A DNA stretch of 64,000 nucleotides. It comes from an uncultured Eubacteriales bacterium (lineage in GTDB: Bacteria; Bacillota; Clostridia; Oscillospirales; Oscillospiraceae). The stretch is taken from positions 1 to 64,000 of the forward strand of contig CAKTLJ010000004.1 of assembly GCA_934572535.1 (NCBI GenBank). The letters run 5' to 3'. Every line of letters begins with the position of its first letter. Within the stretch, counting starts at the first letter, position 1. Below are positions 33,040-42,064 of this stretch, in pieces. Under the pieces are notes generated by a model, which was given only the letters and a program-made list of their open reading frames with translations, was not told the DNA's origin and ran no database searches. A program made the position numbers and the translations under genes.

Positions 33040-34494
33040 TTGAAGCATACCGTTGACATTCTCATCATCGGCGGCGGGGCGGTGGGCTGCGCCGTGGCCC
33101 GGGAGCTGTCCCGCTACCGCCTGTCCGTCGCCCTTCTGGAAAAGGAGTGGGACGTGGCCGCCGGGGCCAGCGGGCGCAACTCCGCCGTGGTCCACGCCGG
33201 TTTCAACAACAAGCCCGGCAGTCTCATGGCGCGGCTCTGCGTGGAGGGCAGCCAGGGCTTCGCCGCCGCCTGCCGGACGCTGGACGTCCCCTACCGAAAG
33301 ACCGGCAAGCTGCTGGTGGCCTTTGACCAGGAGGACCTGCGCGTCCTGGCCCGGCTGAAAGCCCAGGGCGAGGAAAACGGCTGCCGGGGCCTGACCCTGC
33401 TGGACCAGGCCCAGCTCCGGGCGCGCCTGCCCCAGGTGGGGGGCGTGGGGGCCATGGAGTCCCCGGAGACCGGGGTCTTCGACCCCTTTCTCTACACTGT
33501 GGCCCTGGCGGAAAACGCGGCGCAAAACGGCGTGACCTTCTTCCTCGGCCACGAGGTCACCGCCATCCAGGCCCTCCCCGCGGGCTTCCGGGTCACCGCC
33601 GGGGGCAAGGTCTTCACCGCGCGGCGGCTGGTGAACTGCGCCGGGCTGTTCAGCGCGAAGATCGCCGCCATGGCGGGGGTGGAGGGCTACGCCATCTACC
33701 CCTGCCGGGGCGAGTATTTCCTCCTGGACAAGCTTGCCGACCCCCTGCCCATGCCCGTCTACCCCGCCCCCAAGGCGGGAAGCGGCGGGCTGGGCGTCCA
33801 CCTGACCCCCACCATCCACGGCAACCTCCTCATCGGCCCCAGCGCCGAGTACATCGACGCCCCGGAGGACACCGCCTCCACCCGGCCCGTCATGGACCAG
33901 CTCTTCCGGGAGGCGCAGCAGCTCCTGCCGGGCCTGGCGCGCGCGCAGATCATCGGGGCCTACGCCGGGGTCCGCCCCAAGCAGGCCCCGCCGGGCGAGG
34001 GCGGCTTCCGGGACTTCGTCATCCGGGAGGAGGCGGCCTGCCCGGGCCTGGTCAACCTGGTGGGCATCGAGTCCCCCGGCCTCACCGCCTCCCTGCCCAT
34101 CGCCCGCATGGTCCGGGACATCCTGGCCCGCTCGCTGGCGCTGGTCCCCAAGCCGTCCTTTGACCCCACCCGCCGGGGCATCGTCCGCTTCCGCGACCAG
34201 CCCCCCGAGGTCCAGGCCCGCCTCATCGCGGACGACCCGGACTACGGCGAGATCCTCTGCCGCTGCCAGACGGTCACCCGGGCCGAGATCCGCCAGGCCC
34301 TCGAAAATCCCCTGGGCGTGAAGACGCTGGCCGGGATCAAGTACCGGGCCTGGGCCACCACCGGCCGGTGCCAGGGCGGCTACTGCCTGCCCAAGCTCGC
34401 GGAGATGCTGGTGCGGGACTACGGCCTCGCGCCCGACCAGGTCAGCTGCCGGGGGCCAGGCTCCCAGCTCTTTACGGGGAGGGTGAAGGAATGA
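33040..34494 (+). CDS. FAD-dependent oxidoreductase with C-terminal BFD-like Fe-S domain (LhgO/GlpA type)
   Basis: A 484-residue protein. Residues 5-370 form a DAO-type FAD enzyme (IIGGGAVGCAVA near the start), most like 2-hydroxyglutarate or glycerol-3-phosphate dehydrogenases. The C-terminal 90 residues are a BFD-like [2Fe-2S] domain with cysteines in LCRCQTVT and GRCQGGYCLP. The TTG start follows AAGGA at seven to eight bases; an ATG 99 bases earlier would translate the hairpin region. The gene overlaps its partner flavoprotein by four bases. Together they resemble the GlpA/GlpB-like anaerobic complexes of Clostridia; the substrate cannot be read from the sequence. Confidence 0.88.
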   Translation: MKHTVDILIIGGGAVGCAVARELSRYRLSVALLEKEWDVAAGASGRNSAVVHAGFNNKPGSLMARLCVEGSQGFAAACRTLDVPYRKTGKLLVAFDQEDLRVLARLKAQGEENGCRGLTLLDQAQLRARLPQVGGVGAMESPETGVFDPFLYTVALAENAAQNGVTFFLGHEVTAIQALPAGFRVTAGGKVFTARRLVNCAGLFSAKIAAMAGVEGYAIYPCRGEYFLLDKLADPLPMPVYPAPKAGSGGLGVHLTPTIHGNLLIGPSAEYIDAPEDTASTRPVMDQLFREAQQLLPGLARAQIIGAYAGVRPKQAPPGEGGFRDFVIREEAACPGLVNLVGIESPGLTASLPIARMVRDILARSLALVPKPSFDPTRRGIVRFRDQPPEVQARLIADDPDYGEILCRCQTVTRAEIRQALENPLGVKTLAGIKYRAWATTGRCQGGYCLPKLAEMLVRDYGLAPDQVSCRGPGSQLFTGRVKE

Positions 34495-35852
34495 AACGCT
34501 ATGACGTGGTCATCATCGGCGGCGGACCGGGCGGTCTGGCCGCCGCCAAGGGGGCCAGAGAGGCCGGGGCCCAGTCCGTGCTGGTCCTGGAGCGAGAGGC
34601 CCGCGCGGGCGGGATCCTGAACCAGTGCATCCACGACGGCTTCGGTCTGGTCCGCTACAAAGCCATGCTCACCGGCCCGGAATACGCCCAGCGCGCCCGG
34701 CAGGAGGCCCTGGACGCCGGGGCGGAGCTGCTCACCGGGGCCATGGTCACCGGCCTGACCCCCGACCGGGTGGTCACCGCCGTGACCCGGCAGGGGCTTC
34801 TCACCCTGCAAGCCGGGGCGGTCGTCCTGGCCACCGGCTGCCGGGAGCGCACCCGGGGCGCCCTCGCCATTCCCGGCTCCCGCCCCGCCGGGATCTATAC
34901 GGCGGGGACCGCACAAAACCTCATGAACACCAAGAACCTGATGGTGGGCCGCCGCGTGGTCATCCTGGGCTCCGGCGACATCGGCCTCATCATGGCCCGG
35001 CGGCTGACCCTGGAGGGGGCCAAGGTCCTCTGCGTGGCGGAGCAGAACCCCGTCCCCGGCGGGTTGGAGCGGAACGTCAGCCAGTGTCTCCACGACTTCG
35101 GCATCCCCCTCCACCTGCGCTGCACCGTCACCGACGTCTTTGGCAGAAAGCGGCTGGAAGGGGTGATGCTGCACCGCCTGGACGAGGCCGGACGGCCCAT
35201 CCCCGGCAGCCAGCGGCGCATCGCCTGCGACACCCTCCTCCTGTCCGTGGGCCTCATCCCCGAAAACGAGGTCGCCGCCCAGGCCGGGGTGGCCCTTGAC
35301 CCCAGGACCAACGGGGCGCTCACCGACCAGGCGCTCCAGACCTCGGTCCCCGGCATCTTCGCCTGCGGCAACAGCCGGAAGGTGCTGGATCTGGCGGACT
35401 TCGTCACCGCGCAGGGGCTGGCGGCAGGGCGGAACGCCGCCGCCTTTCTCCTGGGGCGTCCCCTTGGCCCCATGCCCCCGGAGACCTCCAACGCCATGGC
35501 CAAGGGCCTGCCCCAGCCGGGCCTCACCACCTGCATCCTCTGCCCCAAGGGCTGCCGCGTCCAGGTGGCGGCCAACGGCGACGTCACGGGCAGCGGCTGC
35601 TCCAAGGGAGAGGCCTACGCCCGGCAGGAGGCCACGGCCCCCAAGCGGGTCCTCACCACCACGCTGGTCAGGCGGGACGGGCGCCTGGTCCCCGTGAAGA
35701 CCTCCGCCGGGGTCCCGAAGGCGCGCCTCTTGGCGTGTATGGAGGCTGTGCGTCACCTCCCCGCGCCGGAAGGTCCCCTCTCGCCCGGGGACGTCGCGGC
35801 GGCAGACCCCTTCGGCGTTGGCGTCGATCTGCTCGTGAGCGGCGAAGAATGA
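34491..35852 (+). CDS. NAD(P)/FAD oxidoreductase fused to DUF1667
   Basis: A 453-residue protein. Residues 1-330 are a two-dinucleotide-fold flavoprotein (IIGGGPGGLAAA near residue 6, VVILGSGDIGLIMA near 155). The last 110 residues are a DUF1667 domain with the cysteines CILCPKGC and GSGCSKGE. DUF1667 is usually a separate third gene in such operons; here it is fused, so the whole three-part enzyme is made from two genes. The 3' end lies in the 240-bp duplicated segment, and a strong terminator follows at once. Confidence 0.9.
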   Translation: MKRYDVVIIGGGPGGLAAAKGAREAGAQSVLVLEREARAGGILNQCIHDGFGLVRYKAMLTGPEYAQRARQEALDAGAELLTGAMVTGLTPDRVVTAVTRQGLLTLQAGAVVLATGCRERTRGALAIPGSRPAGIYTAGTAQNLMNTKNLMVGRRVVILGSGDIGLIMARRLTLEGAKVLCVAEQNPVPGGLERNVSQCLHDFGIPLHLRCTVTDVFGRKRLEGVMLHRLDEAGRPIPGSQRRIACDTLLLSVGLIPENEVAAQAGVALDPRTNGALTDQALQTSVPGIFACGNSRKVLDLADFVTAQGLAAGRNAAAFLLGRPLGPMPPETSNAMAKGLPQPGLTTCILCPKGCRVQVAANGDVTGSGCSKGEAYARQEATAPKRVLTTTLVRRDGRLVPVKTSAGVPKARLLACMEAVRHLPAPEGPLSPGDVAAADPFGVGVDLLVSGEE

Positions 35853-36041
35853 AACAGAGGCTGTCCCGCGTGATCTCTTTCCATCACGCGGGGCAGCCTC
35901 TGTTTTTCAGTCCCGAAGGTTGGTCAGCTTGTTCTTGATGAGGTAGAGGTGCTTTCCGTCGGCGGTGAGGCGGGCGTTGTCCAGCACCTCCGGCGCTTCC
36001 CGCATGATCTCCCTTAACTTGTTCATGGCGATGACGATGAC
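35802..36041. repeat. 240-bp duplicated segment, parent copy
   Basis: Same sequence and orientation as 24270-24509, with one base different. Here both flanking genes are complete, so this is the likely source. The copies are 11.5 kb apart. Confidence 0.95.
35853..35907. terminator. Terminator between the oxidoreductase and the opposite-strand gene
   Basis: A 22-bp stem with an eight-base loop and TTTTT tail directly after the oxidoreductase stop. One pair is G-U because of T at 35864. It also separates the converging downstream gene. Confidence 0.9.
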
Positions 36042-36311
36042 CCCCCGGTCGGTGGACTCGATGCCCTTTTCCTCCAAGTGGCGGAAGAAGGCATAAAAGC
36101 TCCTGGACGCGAAGAAGTTGCGGCCCTCCAGGGTGATCGGGCGGTAGCGGCCGGACAAAAGCTGGCCCTGCTCCATCCGCTCGGCGGGGACCAGGTCCCC
36201 CCGGGCGGGTCGGACCAGGAAGGCGTAGCGCCCCAGCCCCTCCGGGTCCACGAAGTGGTAGTCGGCGGGTTCTTTGTAGATCTTTCCCTCGGCGGTGGTC
36301 TCAAGGAACAT
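35907..36311 (-). CDS. Hypothetical 134-residue protein
   Basis: Starts at ATG behind AAGGGGGG at about six bases. The sequence is soluble-looking, with no signal or membrane helix; a central part reads like a small barrel-type domain (MEQGQLLSGRYRPITLEG), and the C-terminal 45 residues form predicted helices ending KNKLTNLRD. Those 45 residues are the part copied into the chimeric ORF at 24375-24623. I do not recognise a family. It converges on the oxidoreductase gene across the shared terminator. Confidence 0.7.
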   Translation of the reverse strand: MFLETTAEGKIYKEPADYHFVDPEGLGRYAFLVRPARGDLVPAERMEQGQLLSGRYRPITLEGRNFFASRSFYAFFRHLEEKGIESTDRGVIVIAMNKLREIMREAPEVLDNARLTADGKHLYLIKNKLTNLRD

Positions 36312-36446
36312 CAGGTTCCCCCCTTCCTGAGCACGTTCGGCTCGGTTTTGCTCTCCCATCGCTGGGTGGATGGGACCATTATAGCGAATCGAAGGCCATT
36401 TCAAAAGGGGGCAGAGAAAAAAATCTCGCTTCCCGCGACGCAAAGC

Positions 36447-36481
36447 CGCCGCCCCAACGGCTTCGTTGGGACGGCGGCCAG
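36447..36481 (-). terminator. Hairpin after the SLH surface-protein gene
   Basis: GCCGCCGCCCCAACG and a complementary arm with one mismatch enclose GCTT. The core resembles the hairpin after the SLH-deacetylase gene. A T-run (ATTTTTTTC) lies about 20 bases further on. Confidence 0.55.
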
Positions 36482-36506
36482 GGGCGCACTGCGCAGAGGC
36501 GCAGCG

Positions 36507-39497
36507 TCACTTCATAGAACGCCAGAGGAGGGTCACGCCCTGCGCCCGCGTGCAATCCGCGTCCGGGCTGAACGCGCGCGCGGACGTTCCCTCGGTTATC
36601 TTCGCCTGCACGGCCCACAGGACCGCAGCGGCGTAGTAGGCGTCAGGGGAAACGTCGGCAAAGGAAGCCCCCGCCTCCGCCGCCGGGGCGCTCTTGGCGC
36701 GCCAGAGGAAGGTGACGATCTGCGCGCGGCTGCAAGCCTGGTCCGGGCCGAACGCCGTCGCGCTCGTCCCCTGGGCGATGCCGTTCTCCACGGCCCAGAG
36801 GACCGCGTCGTAGCAATAGCTGCCGACGGGCACGTCGGTGAAGGGCATTTCCGCGCGCTTGGGCGCGGGCGAGCCTGCGGCTCTCCACAGGAAGGTCACG
36901 ATCTGGCCGCGTGTGCAGGGGTCGTCCGCGCCGAACAGGGTCGTCTCCTTCCCCTTGGCGATGCCGTTCTTCACGGCCCACTCCACCGCCTTGCGGTAGT
37001 AGTCGTTGGCGGAAACATCCGCAAAGGCAAGGGCGCTGCTGCCGCCACTGGAGGAGCTGCTGCTGCCACTGGAGGAGCTGCTGCTGCCACTGGAGGAGCT
37101 GCTGCTGCCACTGGAGGAGCTACTGCCGCCACTGGAAGAACTGCCGCCGCCACCGGAAGAACTGCCGCCGCCGGACGAGCTGCCGCCGCTGTCAGCGATC
37201 TGGTAGCGGTCGAGCGCGGGCGTGGGCTGGATCGCAGGCTTCCAGTACAGCGCTGCCAGCGGGTCGTCCTTGCCGCTCTCGACCTGCGTGCCGTTCTGCA
37301 CGTGGCGCTTGGCGGAGAGGACCCGCACGCCTGCCTCGATGGCCTTGCCGGGGGCCGCCTTCTTTGCCGTGTACGCGGTCGCGCCCTGCAAAAAGGCTTC
37401 GCTGGTGGAGATCGTGCCGCTGCCGGAAACGGCGGTCCCGCCGGAGCCAAAGAGCACGCTGCCGCCGAGCGCGATCAGCTTGCCGCTGCCGGTGATGGTC
37501 CCCCCGTTCAGCTGGATGGCACTGCCGCCGTCGGAATAGATCGTCGTGTTTCCGCCGCCGCCATAGGCGGCCAGCACGGCCCCGTCCGCCAGCGTCAGCG
37601 TGCCGTTCACCGCCAGCGCGGTCTGGCCCTTGCCTGTGCTGCCGGCCTCATCGCCGCTGAGGAAGACCTGTCCCTTGACCGTCACCTTGCCTGTGGTGAC
37701 GACCACCGCCTCGTCATTGGAGCGGTCGGTCAAATCCCCGTTGGCCAGGTAGTTGGTGTGGGAGTAGATGGCCGCGTTTTCCAGCGTGGAGCCGTCCGCC
37801 ATGCGAAGCTGGCCGCAGAGGGAGGCCCCGGTGGTGAACTTTTTGTTGTAGGCGTCATAGTTCATGGAGAAGGTGCCGCCGCTCTGCACGTCAAGGATGC
37901 CCTGCACCACGGAGTCGGAGAGGGTCAGCTTGCCGCCCTTCTCCACCACGATGCGCACGCTGCTGAGGACCTTCATGTTGGTCAGCGTCAGGTCGCAGCC
38001 GTCGGGAATGTAGAGCGTCTGCGGGATCTGCCCCGCCTTGACCTTCTCCCAGGGGATATCGTAGCCCAGAACGCCGTAGGTCCCGCTCTGGTGGGAGCCG
38101 AACCAGACCTCCAGCTTCTCCGGCACGCGGACGCTTTCCGTCTCGCCCGCCACGTTGCTGCCGAAGTTCTTGATGGCCCAAGGCTCCATGATGTCCCAGG
38201 CGTACAGGCCGTTGGCATACTGCTTCAGGTTTTCGGGTTTGAGCTGGTCTGCCAGCGCTTCCTCGCCGGTGTAGATGCGGAAGGGCAGGGCGTTGCTGCG
38301 CACGGCGCGGCCCTGCGTGTCCACGATGAAGACCGAGATCAGATAGCTGCCCGCATCCTTGGGGATGCCGTCCAGCGTCAGGTCGCTGCTCATGGTCATA
38401 TACACGCCCTTCATGCCGCTGTCGGCGTCGGCGGGCGTTCCCTTTGCCGTGTCCGGCTCGATGATGACCTGGCACGCGCTGCCGTTCAGGCTGATCTGGG
38501 ACTGGTGATCCAGCCGCTCCCAGTCGCTGTCGACAGGCTCGGTCCCCTGCTCCACGAGCGCGCCGTAGACCGTCACCGCGCTGTTCTTGTTGCTGGAGGT
38601 GCCGCCGGTGCTGGCGCTGGAAACGCCGTCGTAAGCCTTCTGGCCCACAATGGCCGCCTCAAAGCTGCCTTCGAGCTTGACGTGCAGCTCGTAGGGGTCG
38701 CCTTGGCCGTCGTCTGCCACAGCAGAGGCATTGCCCTTCTTGTCGATCACCAGCTTGAAGGTCAGGTCCTTGTAGCCCTCGGCCTGGAGGACGATGACGT
38801 CGCCGCTCTTGAGCGCGGGGGTGCTTCCTTAGCTGTTCCGCGCGAACAGCAGCATTCCGCCCTCCAGCTTGTACTGCCCGCCGTTTGCGAGAGAGGACGA
38901 CGCGGCCTGCCAGGAGGCCCCATTCACCGAAACGCCGGTGATCTTGTCGGCATACCCCGCTTCCTCGAAGGACACCCGCCAATCGTTGCCGGTGGGGTCC
39001 ATCGCGAAGTGGACCTTGCTCAGCTCGACCGTGCCCAGCTCCGGGCTGCCCGGCGCTTCGCCGCCGGAGCCGCCGCCGCCGGGGTCGGTGCCTTCCACGA
39101 TCTCCGCTTTGTGCGTGTCCTTATCCAGGGCCAGCGTCAGCGGCCGGTAGCCCTGCGCGGCAATGACGCAGGTGGCGGTGTTCCCGGAGAAGTCTTCCCC
39201 GACATACACAGTGCCACTTCCCGCATCAACGTAGAAACTCTTATTCTTCCAAACCAGAGAAAAATTGCTTACTCGGTTCCACTTGGCCCCGGAAACTTCT
39301 ACGCTTTCGATCGCGTTGAGCCACTCCGATGCATTTTTGAACTTCAGTTTGAAATCCCAACCAAAATTCGAACTTGACTTCACTTCTGTCGGCGGGGCTT
39401 TCGATTCCTCCGCCGCCACGGCCGGGGTCACCGCCACGGACAGCAGCATCGCCGCCGCCATGAAGAGCGAGCTCACCCGCTTTTTTATCCCATTCAT
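36507..39497 (-). pseudogene. Large SLH surface protein with Shr-like hemoglobin-interacting domains, broken by one stop
   Basis: A 996-codon frame interrupted only by TAA at 38829-38831 (codon 223). The start ATG follows AAGGAG. A signal peptide covers residues 1-29. Residues about 58-130 match the Shr-like hemoglobin-interacting domain (DUF1533) pattern, with ATCVIAAQGYRPLTL; a second such domain starts near 160 and is cut by the stop, resuming in frame (VIVLQAEGYKDLTF). The rest holds a beta-rich adhesin-like region, a serine/glycine linker and three SLH repeats at the C-terminus (FADVSANDYY, FTDVPVGSYCY, FADVSPDAYY). The wall anchor would be lost if the stop is real. It could be a true mutation, a read-through stop or a sequencing error. 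It is divergent from apbE across iron-box-like sites. Confidence 0.82.
37036..37190 (-). repeat. 21-bp tandem repeats coding a Ser/Gly linker
   Basis: About seven copies of a 21-base unit (plus strand GCTGCTGCCACTGGAGGA-type); the middle three or four are identical, and those toward the higher-coordinate end diverge. On the coding strand they give SSGSSSS units between the adhesin-like region and the SLH repeats. Copy number can change by slippage without shifting the frame. Confidence 0.9.
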
Positions 39498-39603
39498 AGC
39501 GTTCTCCTTTTCTAAACTTTCTTGCTCTCCCCGCCGGGGAGGTCCTTGGGTCGTCTGCCGCGCGCGGTGCGTTCCCAAAAAACATCTTTTTTCCGCGCGC
39601 CTC

Positions 39604-39743
39604 TTGAAAGCACCTCCTTCCTGTGGTATAATCCCACACTAGTTAGCCGCACCTAACCGACGTCCAAAAAAGAAAGCCGCAGTGCGTGGCCGTTCTTGCA
39701 TTGGTTAGCCTTAGCTAACCGTCATGGATGATTTTAGTACAAT
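39604..39743. promoter_or_regulatory. Divergent control region with two DtxR/IdeR-like operators
   Basis: Two palindromes share the same geometry, GTTAG-N6-CTAAC: 39642-39657 and 39704-39719, the second extending to GGTTAGC-N4-GCTAACC. They resemble the DtxR/IdeR consensus built on AGGTTAG-CTAACCT. A plus-strand promoter TTGAAA-N17-TATAAT (39604-39632) places the first site at the start point; TACAAT (39738-39743) with the second site over its -35 region is another possible start for apbE. The region 39498-39810 contains no other gene. Confidence 0.7.
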
Positions 39744-39810
39744 TCGCCGCGCTTGTCAATCCCGGAATTTACGGTTCTGCCGCGCGAACCCTCAGCACAA
39801 GGAGCTCTCT

Positions 39811-40824
39811 ATGAAAAATCTGGTATGGACCGCACTCCTCCTGGCCGTTCTGCTGACCGGCTGCTCGGCCTCCCCCGCGCGGGAGCCGGAAACGGCCACC
39901 TTCCTGGCCATGGACACCGCCATGCAGTTCACGATCTATGGCGACGCCGCGCTCCTGGCGCGGTCCGAGGACCTGATCCGTTCGCTGGAGGCCGCCGTGT
40001 CCGTCACCGACGGGACCAGCGCCCTTTTCGCCATCAACCGGACCGGAAGCGGGACCCTGTCCGGCCCCGCCGCCGACCTGATGGAGGAGGCGCTGGCGCT
40101 CTGCCGCCGCACCGACGGCGCGCTGGATCTTTCCGTCTACCCCATCGTCCGGGCCTGGGGCTTTACCACCGGGACCCATCAGGTCCCCGGCGAGGAGACC
40201 ATCCAGGCCCTGCTGCCGCTGGTGGACTACACGAAGATACAATACGACGCCGCCACGGGCGTTGTCCGCCTTCCCGAGGGCATGACCCTCGATCTGGGCA
40301 GCGTGGCCAAGGGCTATGCCGGCCGCCTGGCGGCGCAGATGCTGCGGGAGAGCGGCGTGGACTCCGCCCTGCTGAGCCTGGGCGGCAATATGCAGGCGGT
40401 GGGTGGGAAGCCGGACGGTTCTCCGTGGCAGATCGGCATCCAGGACCCGCAGGGGACGGACGCCATGATGGTGCTCTCCGTGCGGGACCAGGCCGTGGTG
40501 ACCTCCGGCGGCTATGAGCGCTATTTTGAGCAGGACGGCCGAACCTACTGGCACATCATGGACCCTGCCACCGGGCGTCCGGCGGAGAGCGGCTTGCTCT
40601 CCGTCACCATCGTGGGGGAGGACGGCGCCCTCTGCGACGGCCTTTCCACCGCCCTGTTCGTCCTGGGCCTGGAACAGGCCGCGGACCTCTGGGCGCGCAG
40701 CGACGACTTTGAAGCGGTGTTCGTGACCACCTCCGGCGCGGTGTATCTCACCGAGGGCTTGACGGACCGCTTCGCGCTGACCGACCCCTACGCGGACACG
40801 CCGGTCCGCGTGATCGCGCGGTGA
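39811..40824 (+). CDS. apbE: FAD:protein FMN transferase ApbE, lipoprotein
   Basis: A 337-residue ApbE that attaches FMN to a threonine or serine of partner flavoproteins outside the membrane (as in Rnf, Nqr or extracellular electron-transfer proteins). The lipobox LTGC places the lipid-bearing cysteine at residue 18. Family motifs are FLAMDTAM at the start of the domain, LDLGSVAKGYA, SLGGNMQAVG, and the metal-binding HIMDPATGRP. The ATG follows AAGGAG. The iron-type operators upstream suggest it is made when iron is short, together with the divergent surface protein. No clear acceptor protein is encoded nearby. Confidence 0.94.
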   Translation: MKNLVWTALLLAVLLTGCSASPAREPETATFLAMDTAMQFTIYGDAALLARSEDLIRSLEAAVSVTDGTSALFAINRTGSGTLSGPAADLMEEALALCRRTDGALDLSVYPIVRAWGFTTGTHQVPGEETIQALLPLVDYTKIQYDAATGVVRLPEGMTLDLGSVAKGYAGRLAAQMLRESGVDSALLSLGGNMQAVGGKPDGSPWQIGIQDPQGTDAMMVLSVRDQAVVTSGGYERYFEQDGRTYWHIMDPATGRPAESGLLSVTIVGEDGALCDGLSTALFVLGLEQAADLWARSDDFEAVFVTTSGAVYLTEGLTDRFALTDPYADTPVRVIAR

Positions 40825-40865
40825 GCCGACCCGCCGCGCAAGGAAGCCTCCCCGTCCCCGAAAAC

Positions 40866-40911
40866 AAAAACCCTGATCTTATCAGCTGTATCTGATAAGA
40901 TCAGGGTTTTT
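40866..40911. terminator. Bidirectional terminator between apbE and the CDF transporter
   Basis: A perfect 20-bp stem (40866-40885 with 40892-40911) with a six-base loop, A-run on the left and T-run on the right. Confidence 0.95.
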
Positions 40912-40933
40912 TCCGTGTTGACAGGCGCTGCCC

Positions 40934-42064
40934 TCAGTCGCTGTAGGCGCGGTCGATCTTGATGCGGAAGGTCCGGCCGTACTTGGCGGACAGCTCCGCC
41001 TCCATCTGGCGGACCAGGGCCACGCTGTCCTTACAGGCGAAGTCGATGATCGCGTCGAAGGACAGCACGCCCGTCTCCTTGTTTTCAAAGAAGGCGTGGC
41101 TGGACAGGACGTAGGGATAGGCCTTCACATCCGCCCGGACCTGCTCCTCCAAGCGCTGGAGCGCGTCCTGCTGCGTATTCACCGCGTAAAAGCCGATGTA
41201 GAGGGAGATGCTGTACTCGTCCAGGACCCGCTGCTGGGCCTTCTTGCTGAGGGTGTGCAGCTCGGCGGCGGTCCGCCAGTCGTACACCGCCACGTTGACG
41301 GCGCCCATGGTCTTGGTGGGTCCGTAGTTGTGCAGCACCAGGTCATAGGCCCCCAGGATCCCCTCCACGGAGCAGAGCGTCTGCTTGATCTGGCGGGACA
41401 GGTCCGCGTCGGCCCGGCGGCCCACGAGGGAGCGCAGGGTGTCCAGCAGCATCTCCACACCGGCCTTGATGATGACCAGGGAGATGACCGCCCCGATCCA
41501 GCCGTCCAGCACGCGGCCGGTGGTCATGGTCACCACCGCGCCCGCCAGGGTCCCGGCGGAGATGACCGCGTCGAAGGTGGCGTCGGACCCGGAGGCCACG
41601 AGGGCGTCGGAGTCGGTCTGCCTGCCCACCCTCTTGGTGTACGCGCCCAGGACCAGCTTGGTCGCGATGGCCACCACCACGATGACCACGGTCAGCATGG
41701 AGTAGTTGGTCACGTCCGGGGCGAGGATCTTTTTCACCGAGGTGATGGTGAAGCTCACACCGGCAAAGAGGACGATGCCGGAGATGATGATGGCGGTGAG
41801 GTACTCCACCCGGCCATAGCCGAAGGGATGCCGTTGGTCCGGCGGGCGGGAGGCCAGCTTGGTCCCCAGGATGGTGATGACGGAGGAGAGCGCGTCGCTC
41901 AGGTTGTTCATGGCGTCCAGCACGATGGCGATGGAGTTGGCCAGCAGGCCCACCAGCAGCTTAAAGGCCACGAGACATAGGTTGGTGACGATCCCCACCG
42001 CGCTGGCCTTCACGATGGTCCGGTCCCGCCGCCGGGCCGCCTCCTCTTTGGTCAGGTCCGGCAT
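40934..42064 (-). CDS. Cation diffusion facilitator family transporter
   Basis: A 376-residue proton-coupled metal exporter (Zn, Mn or Fe). Six membrane helices lie in residues about 18-210. The metal site motifs are visible in helix 2 (DAMNNLSD, about 49-56) and helix 5 (GSDATFDAV). A cytoplasmic C-terminal domain of about 150 residues follows, longer than in the smallest members. Metal specificity cannot be read safely. The start is adjacent to the thrS stop with no gap, so it is transcribed from the thrS T-box promoter or by read-through. Confidence 0.92.
   Translation of the reverse strand: MPDLTKEEAARRRDRTIVKASAVGIVTNLCLVAFKLLVGLLANSIAIVLDAMNNLSDALSSVITILGTKLASRPPDQRHPFGYGRVEYLTAIIISGIVLFAGVSFTITSVKKILAPDVTNYSMLTVVIVVVAIATKLVLGAYTKRVGRQTDSDALVASGSDATFDAVISAGTLAGAVVTMTTGRVLDGWIGAVISLVIIKAGVEMLLDTLRSLVGRRADADLSRQIKQTLCSVEGILGAYDLVLHNYGPTKTMGAVNVAVYDWRTAAELHTLSKKAQQRVLDEYSISLYIGFYAVNTQQDALQRLEEQVRADVKAYPYVLSSHAFFENKETGVLSFDAIIDFACKDSVALVRQMEAELSAKYGRTFRIKIDRAYSD

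Noticed and set aside
37036..37190. Regular short repeats as a CRISPR array
   Set aside because: The units are contiguous 21-mers inside a reading frame with no unique spacers. They code a Ser/Gly linker. No cas gene was seen in the window.
36078..39377. A 1099-codon open frame on the plus strand opposite the SLH surface gene
   Set aside because: It is antisense to a protein with signal peptide and SLH repeats. Its translation is rich in Val, Gly, Ala and Arg with no domain, as expected from high GC with C-ending codons on the other strand.
39724..39810. An N-terminal extension of apbE to position 39724
   Set aside because: The extension has no signal peptide or ribosome-binding site and would place the lipobox far inside the protein. 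The ATG at 39811 follows AAGGAG and starts a proper lipoprotein signal.
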